A DNA stretch of 64,000 nt, taken from Cervus elaphus. Lineage: Eukaryota > Chordata > Mammalia > Artiodactyla > Cervidae. Of this stretch, positions 63,540 to 64,000 are shown piece by piece; the first letter of the stretch is position 1, and each line of letters begins with the position of its first letter. Under the pieces are notes generated by a model. It was not told the origin of the DNA. It saw only the letters and a program-made list of their open reading frames with translations, and searched no databases. Where the stretch lies: the NCBI RefSeq assembly GCF_910594005.1, contig NC_057820.1, positions 5,461,001-5,525,000 of the forward strand, in the 5' to 3' direction. Made by a program: the position numbers and the translations under genes.

Positions 63540-63800
63540 GCCATGAGCAAACATTACATTTAAAGATTCCTATTTTTTTTCTAGTGCCCATATCTTGATT
63601 TCTGGTATCATTTCTCCCTCATAAGACAGCATATTGTTCCTAGTTTTTTGGTTTTTTTTTTTTCTATTATGAAGACTCCTATGGTGAATATTTTTGCATA
63701 TAAAGCATTTACATATTTTCGGATTATGTTCTTTGGATGGGTTCCCAGAAATAGAATTACCGAGTCAAAGGGCATGAATGCTTTTTAATGCTTTTAATTC
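63540..63800 (-). mobile_element. Old L1 LINE fragment
   Basis: CTATTATGAAGACTCCTATG, TTCTTTGGATGGGTTCCCAG and AATAGAATTACCGAGTCAAA fit antisense L1M order, ending near 63790. The last 200 bases of the window hold nothing I recognise. Confidence 0.5.
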
Positions 63801-64000
63801 ATGGCATATATTTATTTTAAAAATTAAAGGGAATGAAGATTCTGGTAAGTTTCTAGGACTCTATTATGTCGTTGAAGCCAACTGGGTTGTGACAAGCCTG
63901 GGTCTGGGAATAGTTGCCCTGTGTAAGTTCAAGCATTTGCTTTCTTTGATAGATTTTTCTCTTTTCTCTTTTCTTGCTTAACACATTTTTTTTCATATAT

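Noticed and set aside
1..64000. CRISPR arrays, bacterial operons, phage or plasmid features
   Set aside because: The sequence is vertebrate nuclear DNA throughout; the repeated units are dispersed transposons and microsatellites.
1..64000. snRNA, 7SL, 5S or rRNA genes
   Set aside because: I looked for the main conserved motifs on both strands and found none; SINE heads explain the tRNA-like hits except the tRNA-Gly relic.

Overview
This 64 kb window is ordinary non-coding nuclear DNA from a ruminant, either intergenic or deep intronic. The lineage call comes from repeat content. About two dozen Bov-tA/Bov-A SINEs, eighteen 3'-end fragments of the RTE-type LINE BovB, six CHR-type SINEs and several copies of the ruminant L1 3' UTR lie among mammal-wide MIR, L2, old L1, MLT1/MaLR and MER20-like copies. 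Bov-tA with BovB points to a pecoran (cattle, sheep, goat, deer and relatives). I cannot name the species or the chromosome.

No protein-coding gene, known exon, rRNA or intact tRNA was recognised. Nearly all the longer open frames are BovB ORF2 tails or SINE sequence, often joined to flanking DNA by chance. The only RNA-gene relic is a decayed tRNA-Gly(GCC) copy at 39447-39517 (minus).

Layout. 0-14 kb is repeat-dense, with a 5'-inverted L1 at 4010-4745 and an L1 at 7204-8530 carrying a BovB and a Bov-tA insertion. 14-20 kb has long single-copy stretches (14.7-15.2 and 15.9-18.1 kb) and a polypyrimidine tract. 20-34 kb is a mosaic of BovB, MLT1 and L1, including a minus-strand 5'-inverted L1 split by a BovB (25866-27090) and a BovB placed in a MIR with a clean target-site duplication (33551-34401). 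34-42 kb contains an L1 carrying a mariner-type hairpin element, the tRNA-Gly relic and a 54-bp L1 insertion with a 15-bp duplication. 42-50 kb has MaLR and L2 relics, a second plus-strand 5'-inverted L1, a perfect 14-bp hairpin and a local direct duplication that includes a MIR-MIR junction. 50-55 kb ends in a stretch poor in recognisable repeats (53.9-54.9 kb), the best candidate for conserved regulatory sequence. 55-64 kb returns to dense repeats, including a fourth 5'-inverted L1 and a (CA)22 microsatellite.

Nothing here works as a gene system. The window records successive retrotransposition (old MIR/L2/L1M, then MLT1, CHR and ruminant L1, then BovB and Bov-tA) with a few single-copy islands that may be cis-regulatory. 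Family names come from recognising consensus features by eye. Ends of repeats are approximate to about 10-20 bases, except where a target-site duplication fixes them.
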